In this document: piece by piece, positions 51,149 to 60,701 of the stretch
Position numbering within the stretch: the stretch's first letter is position 1
How the letters are laid out: each line of letters starts with the position of its first letter
Source of the DNA: JBEKTW01 sp049515655
Lineage (GTDB): Bacteria > Bacteroidota > Ignavibacteria > UBA10030 > SZUA-254
Direction of reading: 5' to 3'
Assembly (NCBI GenBank): GCA_049515655.1
Contig: JBEKTW010000004.1
Span: 117,185 to 181,184 of the forward strand
DNA: 64,000 nt
The notes under the pieces: model-generated
The model's database searches: none
Seen by the model: the letters and a program-made list of their open reading frames with translations, nothing else
What the model was told of the DNA's origin: nothing
Position numbers and translations under genes: made by a program

Positions 51149-51208
51149 AAACGCCTGGTTATCTCAATTTCCAACCGAAAACGCTTTACTTTGAAAGGTT
51201 TCTTGAGT

Positions 51209-53224
51209 ATGAAGATGATTCATTGGATCGCTGTCGCTCTCTTCGCATTTTCTCTGGCACTGATCGGATGCTCTCCGCGCGAGGGAGACGCCATTGTGCT
51301 CGAGGTTGGACCCACCAAGGTTCCGCTCAGGGAGTACGAGAGCTTTTACGCGCGCAACAGCGGTGGCTGGGATTCGGGAAAGAGAAGCACGATGGAGGAG
51401 CGTGAACATTTTCTCGACCTCTTGACGGACTACAAGCTGAAGCTTCAAGACGCCTATGACAGGAATATCCCCGGTGATCCGGAGCTTCGAGACGAGTTGC
51501 GCCAATATCGCTCAAGTCTTGCCGCAACCTTCATTATTGACAAAGAAGTCACCGAGCCGGGCATTCAGTCAACGTACGACCGCCGACATGAAGAAATCCG
51601 CGCACAACAAATCCTGATTTCCGTTAAGAACAACGCTCCCGCCGGAGATACCCTTGCTGCATGGGAGAAGGCCACGGATATCATCAAACATGCAAAAGCG
51701 GGTGAGAAATTCGATTCACTCGCGCTGGCCAATTCGAACGATCCAACAGTAAAGGGAAACCATGGCGATGTGTATTACTTCACCGGCGGGCAAATGACCG
51801 TCACGTTCGAGAATGCTGCGTACGCCATGAAGAAAGGCGAAATCAGCTCGTTCCCGGTACGAAGTCCCTTCGGCTATCACGTCATCAAGATACTCGACCG
51901 CATTCCATCCCGAGGCTCTTTGAAAGTCAGCCACATTATGGCGCGATTCAAAATATCGGAATCCGATTCCGCCGATACGGCGGTGGCGCTGCAGCGCATC
52001 CATGCGATGCAGGACAGCCTGAACCATGGCTGGACTTTTGCAAAGCTTGCGACGAAGTTCTCCGAGGATCCGGGCAGTGCACCGATGGGCGGTGACCTCG
52101 GATGGTTCGAACGCCGCCGATGGGTACAACCATTCGACGAAGCATGCTTTAAACTTGCTCCCGGGCAAACCTCCGGCGTCGTAAAGACCCCGTTCGGGTA
52201 TCACATCATCCGGTGCGACAGCCTGAAGCCCGTTCCGCCCTTGTCGGAACTCCGCGAAGATCTGAAAAAGCGTTATCAGCAAAACCGGTACGCTGAAGAT
52301 TACGGCGCTTTCATCGCAAAGCTAAAGCAAGACTATCACTATGCTTTTGTTGATTCGACATTTGACGCATGTCTCACATACCTCGATTCCATGAAGAGCA
52401 TCGGTGACAGCGCCTGGGCGGGTGGGATACCACGGCAGGTTCGGGAAAAGACGATCATGGTTATCAACGGAAAGCCCAACTCTCTAGACGCGGTTCTTGC
52501 CGTGTTGGACAAGCAGCCCGAATATCGGAATACCATGTTGCGGAGAGCCGACCTGCAATCACGCGTCGACCGTATTGCCGAGACATTTCTTCTCGACGAG
52601 AAGTCCATCGGGCTGGAGAGTCGAAGTCCCGAATTCGCCTCCCTCATGAAGGAGTATGAAGACGGAGTCGTGTTGTTCAAAGCGGAGCAGTCGGAGGTAT
52701 GGAACAATATTACGGTGTCGGATTCCGCCCTCAGGAACTATTTTGAGCAACATAAGAGCAAGTTCATGTTTCCCGAGCGCGTAGGGTATAATGAAATTCA
52801 TGTCTCATCCGATACTCTCGCATTTATGATTTACGATTCCCTGACGCACGGTGCCAGTTTTGGAGACATGGCTGCACGCTATAATGAAGATCCCGAATTG
52901 CGAAGCAAGCGCGGCGCACGCGGTTTGAAACCTCTTGACAGCGATGAGCAAGCCGCGATCGCGACAAAGCTGAAAATAGGAGAAATCTCCGAACCGATCG
53001 AAATGGGAACGGGCGGTTTCAGCATCATCACGGCGGTGAAGAGAGATCCTCCACGGGAAAAGACCTACGAAGAAGCCGGAGCTGAAGTTTCGAACCAGTA
53101 CCAGGAATTCCTCTCGAAAAACATCGAACAGCAGTGGGTCGATCGACTTCGGCAGCATTATACCATCAAGCAGTACAAAGAGCGGCTTCGCGATGCATTC
53201 AAATCGTCACCCGTCTCGTATTGA
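51209..53224 (+). CDS. PpiC-type peptidyl-prolyl isomerase lipoprotein, three rotamase-like domains
   Basis: 671 residues. Lipobox in LALIGCSPRE near residue 20, so it is a lipid-anchored periplasmic protein. An N-terminal chaperone-like helical part (EHFLDLLTDYKLKLQDAYDR) precedes two parvulin domains, AQQILISVKN...GYHVIKILDR (about 130-235) and VSHIMARFK...GYHIIRCDS (about 240-345). The second has SEDPGSAPMGGDLGWF. A degenerate third domain lies near the end (YNEDPELRSKRGARGLKPLD). Known relatives fold outer-membrane proteins. I start at ATG 51209, with GAAAGG before it, because the lipoprotein signal begins there. First of three related genes in a row. Confidence 0.88.
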   Translation: MKMIHWIAVALFAFSLALIGCSPREGDAIVLEVGPTKVPLREYESFYARNSGGWDSGKRSTMEEREHFLDLLTDYKLKLQDAYDRNIPGDPELRDELRQYRSSLAATFIIDKEVTEPGIQSTYDRRHEEIRAQQILISVKNNAPAGDTLAAWEKATDIIKHAKAGEKFDSLALANSNDPTVKGNHGDVYYFTGGQMTVTFENAAYAMKKGEISSFPVRSPFGYHVIKILDRIPSRGSLKVSHIMARFKISESDSADTAVALQRIHAMQDSLNHGWTFAKLATKFSEDPGSAPMGGDLGWFERRRWVQPFDEACFKLAPGQTSGVVKTPFGYHIIRCDSLKPVPPLSELREDLKKRYQQNRYAEDYGAFIAKLKQDYHYAFVDSTFDACLTYLDSMKSIGDSAWAGGIPRQVREKTIMVINGKPNSLDAVLAVLDKQPEYRNTMLRRADLQSRVDRIAETFLLDEKSIGLESRSPEFASLMKEYEDGVVLFKAEQSEVWNNITVSDSALRNYFEQHKSKFMFPERVGYNEIHVSSDTLAFMIYDSLTHGASFGDMAARYNEDPELRSKRGARGLKPLDSDEQAAIATKLKIGEISEPIEMGTGGFSIITAVKRDPPREKTYEEAGAEVSNQYQEFLSKNIEQQWVDRLRQHYTIKQYKERLRDAFKSSPVSY

Positions 53225-53236
53225 AATTTCCCTGAG

Positions 53237-54100
53237 ATGAAGCATGCATTCGTCCTGGGCATACTGACAGCTTTCCTTGTGATCGGCTGTCGCCGTGCGC
53301 CCGCGGGAGGAACCCTCCTCGCCCGTGTCGGCGATGAAGTGCTTACAGTTGAACAGGCGAGAGCTTACATCGATACAACAAACGACACGTTCGAACACCA
53401 GGTAAATAATTACGTTGCATCCTGGGTAGCCAACGAACTTCTGTACCAGGAGGCACAACGAAAGGGAATCGGGCACACGGAACAGTTTCAGCATGACCTT
53501 GCCGAAGCTGATCGACAACTTACAATTCAACATTTTCTCCGACAGCAGTTGTACAGCGATACCGCTGGAATTACCGAAGACGAGATGCACACATACTTTC
53601 AACAACATGGTCCGGAGTTCTTCGTGCGGGAAGACATGATCAAGCTTAATCTTATAGCTTTTGCATCCCGTGAACGGGCCAGCTCGTTCTCCGGAGGCAT
53701 CTCGCGGGGGGCCACCTGGGAAGAGACGGTATCGAAAGCGCTCTCTGATACCACGGCTTCTCCGACAATCGTTTCCCTCGTTTCCGGCAAGTACTACTCG
53801 CAACGCACACTCTTCCCTCCCGAGCTCTGGAAAGTTGCAGCGACGCTTGCCATCAACGAGATTTCTTTTCCGGTGAAAACGTCCATGGGGTATTTCGTGC
53901 TTCAGGCGCTCGAAACGGTCGAACAGGGAAAACCGGCACAATTCGAGCTTGTTCGCGACGAGGTGCGAGACCGGATGTTAATCGAGCGCCGGCGCCAACG
54001 GTACGACGATCTTCTCGGAACTCTCCGCAAGCGCTACAATGTTGAGATAGTATCGCCATCGGCAGAACCGGACACGACAGAAATTCAAGCACATGAATAA
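53237..54100 (+). CDS. SurA-like periplasmic chaperone lipoprotein
   Basis: 287 residues. Short lipoprotein signal (GILTAFLVIGCRRAPAG), a SurA N-terminal chaperone-type domain (LLARVGDEVLTVEQARAYI, YVASWVANELLYQEAQRKGI) and a degenerate parvulin domain near 200-250 (SMGYFVLQALETVEQG) lacking the usual FSEDPGS-type loop. Isomerase activity is therefore doubtful and it may act as a pure chaperone. It overlaps the next gene by 8 bases and starts 12 bases after the previous one. Confidence 0.82.
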   Translation: MKHAFVLGILTAFLVIGCRRAPAGGTLLARVGDEVLTVEQARAYIDTTNDTFEHQVNNYVASWVANELLYQEAQRKGIGHTEQFQHDLAEADRQLTIQHFLRQQLYSDTAGITEDEMHTYFQQHGPEFFVREDMIKLNLIAFASRERASSFSGGISRGATWEETVSKALSDTTASPTIVSLVSGKYYSQRTLFPPELWKVAATLAINEISFPVKTSMGYFVLQALETVEQGKPAQFELVRDEVRDRMLIERRRQRYDDLLGTLRKRYNVEIVSPSAEPDTTEIQAHE

Positions 54101-55385
54101 GCCCCCCTCAATCTTCTCCATTGTTGTTGTATGCGTCATGGGAATGATTCCCCTTCCAGCATTCACCCAACCGGTCGTGCTGGACCGCATCGTGGCCGTG
54201 GTGGCAAATGAATGCGTGTTACTCTCGGACCTGAATGCACAGGTTGAATTCTACGTTTTCAATAATCACGTGGACCCGAACACTCGGGGGCTTCAAAAGC
54301 AGGTCCTCGACGCGATGATTAATGAGAAACTTATCCTCAGCAAAGCGCTGGAAGATACCAACATCACGGTTACGGACGATGAAGTCGTCAACAGGCTCGA
54401 TGCCCTGATTGCGAGGAACGTGCAACAGGCGGGTTCGGAAAAGAAATTGGAAGAAATTTATGGTATGCCGATTTCAAAGATGAAGCATGAATTTCGTGAT
54501 GAAACGAGGAAACAGATTTTTGCCGAAAAGCTCGACCAGCTAAAATTTGGGGATCTGCAGGTTTCGCGGCGCGAGGTTGAAGAATTCTTTGTGCAATACA
54601 AAGACAGCCTGCCGCGAGTGCCGGAAGAACTGGAACTCTACCACATCTTCAAGCTTCCCAAACCGAGCGACAGGGCAAAAAGTGCGGTCAAAGCGAAGGC
54701 ACATGCGATCCTCGACTCGATAAAAGCAGGGAGCGATTTCGCCAGTTTCGCGCGACGGTATTCCGAGGATCCCGGTTCGGCGGTTGCCGGAGGCGACCTG
54801 GGCTTCGCGCGACGGGGACAGTTTGTGAAGGAATTTGAAGAGGCCGTGTTCGGACTCCAGGAAAATCAGCTCGCCAATCTCATCGAGACGCCGTTTGGTA
54901 TTCACATCATCCAACTCCTCGAGCGGCGGGGGGAATCGGTCCACGCGCGGCATATCCTTTTCAAGATCCAGCAAGACAGCACCATGTCCGCCCGAGCAAT
55001 CGAATTTCTCAAGTCGCTAAAGGACAGTATCGCTCGTGGGGCAGATTTCTCGGATCTGGCCAAACGGTATTCCGATGACAAAGAGACGGGTCCTCTTGGA
55101 GGATTATTGGGGTCGCTCACCGTGGACCAGTTCGACAAGTCGCTCATACAAACCGTTCAGAATCTGAAGGCCGGCGATATCAGCGATCCTGTCGAGGTTG
55201 ATTATGGTACGTCAAAGGGCTATCATATCGTTTACGTGAAGAAAAGAACTCCCGAACACGCGATGACTTTGACGGGCGATTGGAAACGGGTCGAACAGCT
55301 CACCCTTGTCTATAAACGCAATACAGAATATCAAAAATGGATCAAACAACTGCGCGACGAAATTTTTTGGGAGACACGACTATGA
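54093..55385 (+). CDS. SurA-type peptidyl-prolyl isomerase
   Basis: 430 residues. Sec signal peptide (IFSIVVVCVMGMIPLPAFTQ), SurA N-terminal domain (LDRIVAVVANECVLLSDLNA, QVLDAMINEKLILSKALE), then two parvulin domains: YHIFKLPKP...YSEDPGSAVAGGDLGFARRG and HARHILFKI...YSDDKETGPLGGLLG. This is the full SurA plan, so it is the best candidate for the main outer-membrane-protein chaperone of the three. Its ATG lies 8 bases inside the previous gene. The MoxR gene starts 13 bases later. Confidence 0.9.
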   Translation: MNKPPSIFSIVVVCVMGMIPLPAFTQPVVLDRIVAVVANECVLLSDLNAQVEFYVFNNHVDPNTRGLQKQVLDAMINEKLILSKALEDTNITVTDDEVVNRLDALIARNVQQAGSEKKLEEIYGMPISKMKHEFRDETRKQIFAEKLDQLKFGDLQVSRREVEEFFVQYKDSLPRVPEELELYHIFKLPKPSDRAKSAVKAKAHAILDSIKAGSDFASFARRYSEDPGSAVAGGDLGFARRGQFVKEFEEAVFGLQENQLANLIETPFGIHIIQLLERRGESVHARHILFKIQQDSTMSARAIEFLKSLKDSIARGADFSDLAKRYSDDKETGPLGGLLGSLTVDQFDKSLIQTVQNLKAGDISDPVEVDYGTSKGYHIVYVKKRTPEHAMTLTGDWKRVEQLTLVYKRNTEYQKWIKQLRDEIFWETRL

Positions 55386-55398
55386 ACAAGGACTGGGC

Positions 55399-56403
55399 AT
55401 GAACAAACCTCTGAATGTGAAGGCGATGAACGATGTGGAAGCGGCCCAGTCGTTGAAAGCAAGCTTCGATGCGATCAACAAGGAAATTGGCAAAGTTATC
55501 GTCGGACAGGTAACCATTATTGAGCAACTGCTTGTCGCGATGCTTGCCCGCGGGCATTGTCTGCTCGTCGGCGTGCCGGGCCTCGCCAAGACCCTCCTCA
55601 TCAAGACTCTCGCGCAGGTGATGGATCTGAAATTCAGCCGAATTCAGTTTACGCCCGATTTGATGCCGAGCGACATCACCGGAACGGAAATCATCGAAGA
55701 CAATCGGACTACGGGAACGAAATCGTTCAAATTCGTGAAAGGGCCGGTGTTCGCCAACATTCTTCTGGCCGATGAAATCAATCGGACTCCCCCGAAAACA
55801 CAGGCCGCACTGCTCGAAGCGATGCAAGAACATCACGTTACGGCTGCCGGCCAGAAATATGTTCTCGAGGAGCCATTCTTTGTGCTCGCCACGCAGAACC
55901 CCATTGAACAGGAAGGCACCTACCCATTGCCCGAAGCACAGCTCGACCGGTTCATGTTCAACCTCTGGCTCGATTATCCGTCGAGCGCGGAAGAACTCGA
56001 AATTGTAAAAACGACGACAAGCATGTATGCGCCGCAATTGAACCACGTTCTCGGGTCTGAAGATATCATCTTCTACCAGGACCTCGTGCGGCGTGTGCCC
56101 GTGGCCGACAACGTGGTTTCCTATGCCGTCAATCTGGTCGCCCGCACGCGACCGGATTCTCCCACGGCTCCCCAATTCATCAAGGACTGGTTAAGCTGGG
56201 GGGCGGGACCGCGGGCATCCCAGTATCTGATCCTCGGGGCCAAGACGCTCGCCATTCTCGAGGGCAGGCATACGCCCGATATTGAAGACGTGAGGAAAGT
56301 CGCCGGACCGGTGATGCGCCATCGCATTGTTACGAATTTCAACGCCGAGGCGGACGGTGTGACGCCGATAAAAATCGTCGAGAAGCTTCTCGAACAACAA
56401 TAA
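55399..56403 (+). CDS. MoxR-family AAA+ ATPase
   Basis: 334 residues. Walker A LLVGVPGLAKTLLIKTLA (near residue 58), Walker B ANILLADEINRTPPKTQAAL, sensor 1 FVLATQNPIEQEGTYPLPEAQLDRF. MoxR ATPases act as chaperones with VWA-domain partners. The usual partner order is MoxR, DUF58, VWA proteins; here a protease gene and then a VWA membrane protein follow, with no DUF58. I start at ATG 55399 with AAGGA upstream; the frame is open further upstream inside surA. Confidence 0.9.
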   Translation: MNKPLNVKAMNDVEAAQSLKASFDAINKEIGKVIVGQVTIIEQLLVAMLARGHCLLVGVPGLAKTLLIKTLAQVMDLKFSRIQFTPDLMPSDITGTEIIEDNRTTGTKSFKFVKGPVFANILLADEINRTPPKTQAALLEAMQEHHVTAAGQKYVLEEPFFVLATQNPIEQEGTYPLPEAQLDRFMFNLWLDYPSSAEELEIVKTTTSMYAPQLNHVLGSEDIIFYQDLVRRVPVADNVVSYAVNLVARTRPDSPTAPQFIKDWLSWGAGPRASQYLILGAKTLAILEGRHTPDIEDVRKVAGPVMRHRIVTNFNAEADGVTPIKIVEKLLEQQ

Positions 56404-56404
56404 T

Positions 56405-58525
56405 ATGTTGGGAACTTCAATGGTGCGCTCAGCAAATGCAACAGCAGCTGTCGTTATCGTTCTTCTTTCTCTCATGTCTCCCGCCCCGCTGGGCTCTCAA
56501 ACTGCAAAGAAGTACTGGGTCTACTTCAACGACAAAGGGCCGTACGTCGGGTCAGCCGGAACGCTCAACAAGTTCACGCCGGCATATCAGGAAGCCACCC
56601 GATTTGTTAAACCCCGGGCGTTAGCCCGACGGGCAAAAGTGCGGCCTCCCAATGAGCTCATCGATGCTGCGGACGTAGCCGTGTATCAACCGTACATCCA
56701 GGGGGTCGTGGCCGCGGGGGGTATTCTCGGACAACAAAGTCGCTGGCTCAACGCCGCGAGTTTCGTTCTTTCTTCGGATGCCACCGCCATCGTCAGCCGG
56801 TTTCCCTTCGTCAAATCAATCACACCCGTGGCAGTATTCTTCGGAAAGAAAGAGATACTGGGCATCGGCCGCGGGCCGGGCCGACTTACCAAGACCGCAA
56901 CACTGGATTACGGCCCATCTCTGGATCAGCTTGCAATGATCCACGTTCCGGAATTGCACAGTCTTGGCATCACCGGAAATGGAGTTATTGTCGGAATGCT
57001 CGATTCCGGCTTCCGCTGGCGGGCGCAGGAATCCCTGCAAACACGGCATGTCATCGCGGAACACGATTTTCTCAACAACCGCGATTCGACTTCCAACGGA
57101 TCCGGCGATGATGTCGCCCAGGATTTTCATGGGACGCTCACTATGTCGGTTCTCGGCGGATACAAACCGGGGCAGCTTATCGGTGCCGCCTTCGATGTCG
57201 ATTTCATTCTCGCAAAGACCGAGCTGATATACCCGAGCTTGTCCACCGACACGGACTCAATCCGGGAAGAGGATATGTGGGCAGTCGGTATAGAGTGGAT
57301 GGAATCCCGCGGAGTCGATGTCGTCAGCAGTTCTCTCGGGTACAATGACTTCGTGGATACGACAAGCTATACGTGGGCGCACGGAGATTTCAACGGCAGA
57401 ACCACCGTGTCCGCCCGGGCAGCCGTTCGCGCCGCCGAGCTTGGAGTCGTCGTTTGCGACGCCGTGGGAAACGAGGGAAATGGAGATGGAATCACGGGAA
57501 CGATGCTCACACCCGGCGATGCGGACAGCATTCTCTCTGTCGGTGCGGTGGACTTTTCCCGCCAGCTTGCGTATTTCAGCTCCACCGGCCCTACCAATGA
57601 CGGAAGAATCAAGCCCGATATTGTTGCACCCGGCGTGTATGTTTACGGCGCAGACGTATTACCCTCCGGCTCCTCATACATTTACATTCAAGGGACTTCT
57701 CTCTCGACACCCCTGACTGCCGGTTCGGCGGCACTTCTCCTCTCGGCCCGGCCGGAGCTGACAGCGATGCAGGTGCGGGACGCCCTGAGGAATAACGCCG
57801 ATACGATCGATGTGCCGGACTATCCGACACGCCCCAACAATTTTACGGGGTGGGGACTTGTTAATCCGTTTAAGGCACTGCTCTCCATCGGTCCATTCTT
57901 CAGCAACAAACCTCAAATCGTTTCCGCGGATTCGACCACCACAGTATCAATAAGTGTCGTATCGAAATTTGGATTGCGGCCAAACGGCGTAACGCTGCAG
58001 TGCTCCGTGAGTCCTACCGACACGGCGCCTCTTTCCCTGACTATGACGCTCGATAGTGCAATGTTTTTTCCCACGTCCGGGAGATACTCCGTCGCTCTTC
58101 CGTTCCGACCGTACGGAACACTCGTTAACGTGAGCATCGATGCGGTGGACAGTGCCGGGAATTCCTACAGGAGTCCTTCGCCGGCAATTGGAGGTTCCTG
58201 GCAATTTCATTATGGGGAGACGGGAGTTCAGGATGCGCGCACTCTTCCATCCGAGTACCGTCTCTACCAGAACTACCCCAACCCGTTCAATCCGGGAACG
58301 GTTATCGCGTACGACCTGCCGCGCACCGAACACGTTACCCTAAAAGTATACAACGTCCTGGGCCAGCTCGTAGCAACATTGGTCGATGAAGTTCAAAGTG
58401 CCGGCGATGCCAAATCAAGACCGCCGGTAACCTTCGACGGGAGGAACCTGTCAAGCGGCGTCTACTTCTACCGCTTAACCTCAGCAGGATTTGTTACCAC
58501 AAAGAAGATGCTTCTTCTCAGGTAA
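56405..58525 (+). CDS. Subtilisin-like serine protease with type IX sorting domain
   Basis: 706 residues. A signal peptide and a prodomain-like region (to about 175) precede the S8 domain with catalytic D in GMLDSGFRW (near 200), H in DFHGTLTMSVLGG (near 242) and S in GTSLSTPLTAGSAAL (near 431). A beta domain follows, then the T9SS sorting domain from about 610 (YQNYPNPFNPGTVIAYDLP; ends TTKKMLLLR). It starts 1 base after the MoxR stop (ATG at 56405), so it is in the same transcript. A secreted protease sitting between a MoxR ATPase and a VWA protein is not the standard layout. Confidence 0.9.
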   Translation: MLGTSMVRSANATAAVVIVLLSLMSPAPLGSQTAKKYWVYFNDKGPYVGSAGTLNKFTPAYQEATRFVKPRALARRAKVRPPNELIDAADVAVYQPYIQGVVAAGGILGQQSRWLNAASFVLSSDATAIVSRFPFVKSITPVAVFFGKKEILGIGRGPGRLTKTATLDYGPSLDQLAMIHVPELHSLGITGNGVIVGMLDSGFRWRAQESLQTRHVIAEHDFLNNRDSTSNGSGDDVAQDFHGTLTMSVLGGYKPGQLIGAAFDVDFILAKTELIYPSLSTDTDSIREEDMWAVGIEWMESRGVDVVSSSLGYNDFVDTTSYTWAHGDFNGRTTVSARAAVRAAELGVVVCDAVGNEGNGDGITGTMLTPGDADSILSVGAVDFSRQLAYFSSTGPTNDGRIKPDIVAPGVYVYGADVLPSGSSYIYIQGTSLSTPLTAGSAALLLSARPELTAMQVRDALRNNADTIDVPDYPTRPNNFTGWGLVNPFKALLSIGPFFSNKPQIVSADSTTTVSISVVSKFGLRPNGVTLQCSVSPTDTAPLSLTMTLDSAMFFPTSGRYSVALPFRPYGTLVNVSIDAVDSAGNSYRSPSPAIGGSWQFHYGETGVQDARTLPSEYRLYQNYPNPFNPGTVIAYDLPRTEHVTLKVYNVLGQLVATLVDEVQSAGDAKSRPPVTFDGRNLSSGVYFYRLTSAGFVTTKKMLLLR

Positions 58526-58532
58526 CGTGGTG

Positions 58533-60698
58533 ATGGGAGACTTTTCACTATCGCTGCAGGGAAGTTTCTTTCTCCTTGCGCTCTTGCTCATTGTCGGAAG
58601 TGCGATTGCCATTCTGTTCTATCGGTATACACTTCCCCCGCTTCCACCGCGCCGGAGGTGGTTCCTGTCTGTCCTGCGGGCGGGTTCAGTTTCCCTGCTT
58701 TTGCTGTTGTTATTTGAGCCAATTCTCCATCTCGCCCGCCGCGAGGCCCAGCAGCCCGTCATCGCGGTTCTCGTTGACAATTCCCAGAGCATGACAATCA
58801 CCGACGGCAGTGGGAATCGGGCGGATGCAGTGCGGCAATGGGTCAACGGTGAACCGGCCAGGAATCTCCGCAAGGTTGCGGGAACAAGGTTCTTTCTTTT
58901 CTCCTCCCGTATTCGCCAGACATCGAGACTTTCCGGCGATTCGCTGAACTTTTCCGGGGAGACAACCGACCTCTCCCGGGCATTGGTACAGCTCAAAGAG
59001 CAATCGGGGAAGGAGAACATACAAGCCGCGGTGCTTCTCTCCGACGGCAATTACAATGTTGGAAAAAACCCTCTCTATGACGCCGAGGCGCTCGGGATTC
59101 CACTCTACGCCGTTGGCGTGGGAGATACAAACGAACAAAAAGATGTCTTGGTCGAGAAAGTCTTGACGAACGACCTCGCGTACGCAGACACGCGTTTGCC
59201 GGTTGATGTCATGATCAAAAGTTCGGGCTACAACGGTGAGCGCGTTGAAGTAGATCTGGCCCAGGGGGGGAGTGTGGTGGACCGGAAGATCGTCACATTA
59301 GCGGGGGGAACGCGTGAGTATCCTGTCAGGTTATTTCTTGAACCGCACGACGAGGGGATGATGAAGTATGCCGCAACGGTTTCACAGCTGCCCGGAGAAC
59401 TGACCGGCAAGAATAACGTGAAGTCGTTCTTCGTTAAGGTGCTGAAGAGCAAACTGCGTGTGTTGGTTCTCTCCGGCGCGGCAAGTTCTGACGTTCCCGC
59501 CGTCCGTCAAGCGCTCATTGAGGACGGCCATCTTGCCGTCCATTCGTTCGTCCAGAAGACTTCGGGTGATTTTTATGAAGGTGTGCTCCCCCCGTCCCAG
59601 ATCGACAGCGCCGACTGTCTTGTGCTGATTGGATTTCCATCTTCATTCTCAATGAGCCCGGTTCTGCAGCACATTGTCGATGCGATGGATCACGAGAAGA
59701 AACCACTCTTGTTCATCAACGCCAGGACGGTCGATTATTCCAGGTTGCGGACTCTTGAGCCGTTTCTTCCATTTACATGGATGGCTCTAAGCGCGGGCGA
59801 GGTGAATGTGTCGCCCACAGTGAATGAGCGATACAAAGCACATCCGCTCGTGAATCTCGGGGGCGATGTCACGGTGGACTCGTGGCAGCAGCTCCCTCCG
59901 ATTTACAAAGTGCAGGGAGTGTTCCGCGCGAAAGCTGAATCCGATGCGTTGATCTCTGTGAGAATAGAAAATGTTCCAGTCAACGAGGCGCTGGTCCTTA
60001 CACGCAACGTCAATGGCCGGAAGTCGTTTGCGATTACCGGATACGGCATATGGAGGTGGCGGTTGATGGCTCAGGGAAATCGAGAGACGGCGAATTTCCT
60101 CCCGCTTCTGTTGACAAACGCGGTTCGCTGGCTGACGACGAAGGAGGACGAAAAGAATGTGCGAATTATTCCGACGAAGGAGGCCTTCAGTACTGCAGAA
60201 CCCGTGGAATTCACCGCACAGGTCTACGACGAACAGCTTCGTCCGGTCGATAATGCCGAGGTGAACGTCGAGCTCACGCATGGGCAGGAAACGTCTCAGA
60301 TCGCACTGAATGCAATCGGCAACGGGCGATACGAAGGCTCAACCGAAGGTTTGAGTGAAGGAGATTACACGTTCGCCGGCAAAGCCACGGCTGGCGGAAC
60401 AGTCTGCGGCGAGGATAAAGGAAAATTCTCCGTCGGACAAATGAACGTCGAGTTTCTCGAGACAAAAATGAACGAGCAGCTTCTTGAGCAACTTGCGTTT
60501 CGGACCGGCGGGGAATACTACCACATTGCCAACTCGGGAAACCTCGCCGGAGATATGAAATCGGCAGTGACATTTTCGCAGAAGGAACTCGTGCAAAAAA
60601 GTGAGCTTGAGCTTTGGAACTGGCAGTATCTTGCCGCAGTGATCGTCCTGTTGCTTGGCGTGGAGTGGTTTGTGAGAAAAAGAAACGGAATGCTTTGA
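58533..60698 (+). CDS. VWA-domain membrane protein (BatA/DUF4159-like)
   Basis: 721 residues. Two N-terminal membrane spans (SFFLLALLLIVGSAIAIL; SVSLLLLLLFEPIL), then a VWA domain with MIDAS motif VDNSQSM (near residue 82), continued by the TTDLSRAL and VLLSDGNYN segments. Long extracytoplasmic beta-rich part, including a ThuA/GATase-like stretch (LRVLVLSGAASSD) and EPVEFTAQVYDEQ. A final membrane span near the end (YLAAVIVLLLGVEWF). The start is ATG 58533, with GTG 58530 as alternative. It is the expected substrate or partner of the MoxR ATPase two genes upstream. Confidence 0.82.
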   Translation: MGDFSLSLQGSFFLLALLLIVGSAIAILFYRYTLPPLPPRRRWFLSVLRAGSVSLLLLLLFEPILHLARREAQQPVIAVLVDNSQSMTITDGSGNRADAVRQWVNGEPARNLRKVAGTRFFLFSSRIRQTSRLSGDSLNFSGETTDLSRALVQLKEQSGKENIQAAVLLSDGNYNVGKNPLYDAEALGIPLYAVGVGDTNEQKDVLVEKVLTNDLAYADTRLPVDVMIKSSGYNGERVEVDLAQGGSVVDRKIVTLAGGTREYPVRLFLEPHDEGMMKYAATVSQLPGELTGKNNVKSFFVKVLKSKLRVLVLSGAASSDVPAVRQALIEDGHLAVHSFVQKTSGDFYEGVLPPSQIDSADCLVLIGFPSSFSMSPVLQHIVDAMDHEKKPLLFINARTVDYSRLRTLEPFLPFTWMALSAGEVNVSPTVNERYKAHPLVNLGGDVTVDSWQQLPPIYKVQGVFRAKAESDALISVRIENVPVNEALVLTRNVNGRKSFAITGYGIWRWRLMAQGNRETANFLPLLLTNAVRWLTTKEDEKNVRIIPTKEAFSTAEPVEFTAQVYDEQLRPVDNAEVNVELTHGQETSQIALNAIGNGRYEGSTEGLSEGDYTFAGKATAGGTVCGEDKGKFSVGQMNVEFLETKMNEQLLEQLAFRTGGEYYHIANSGNLAGDMKSAVTFSQKELVQKSELELWNWQYLAAVIVLLLGVEWFVRKRNGML

Positions 60699-60701
60699 TA
60701 C

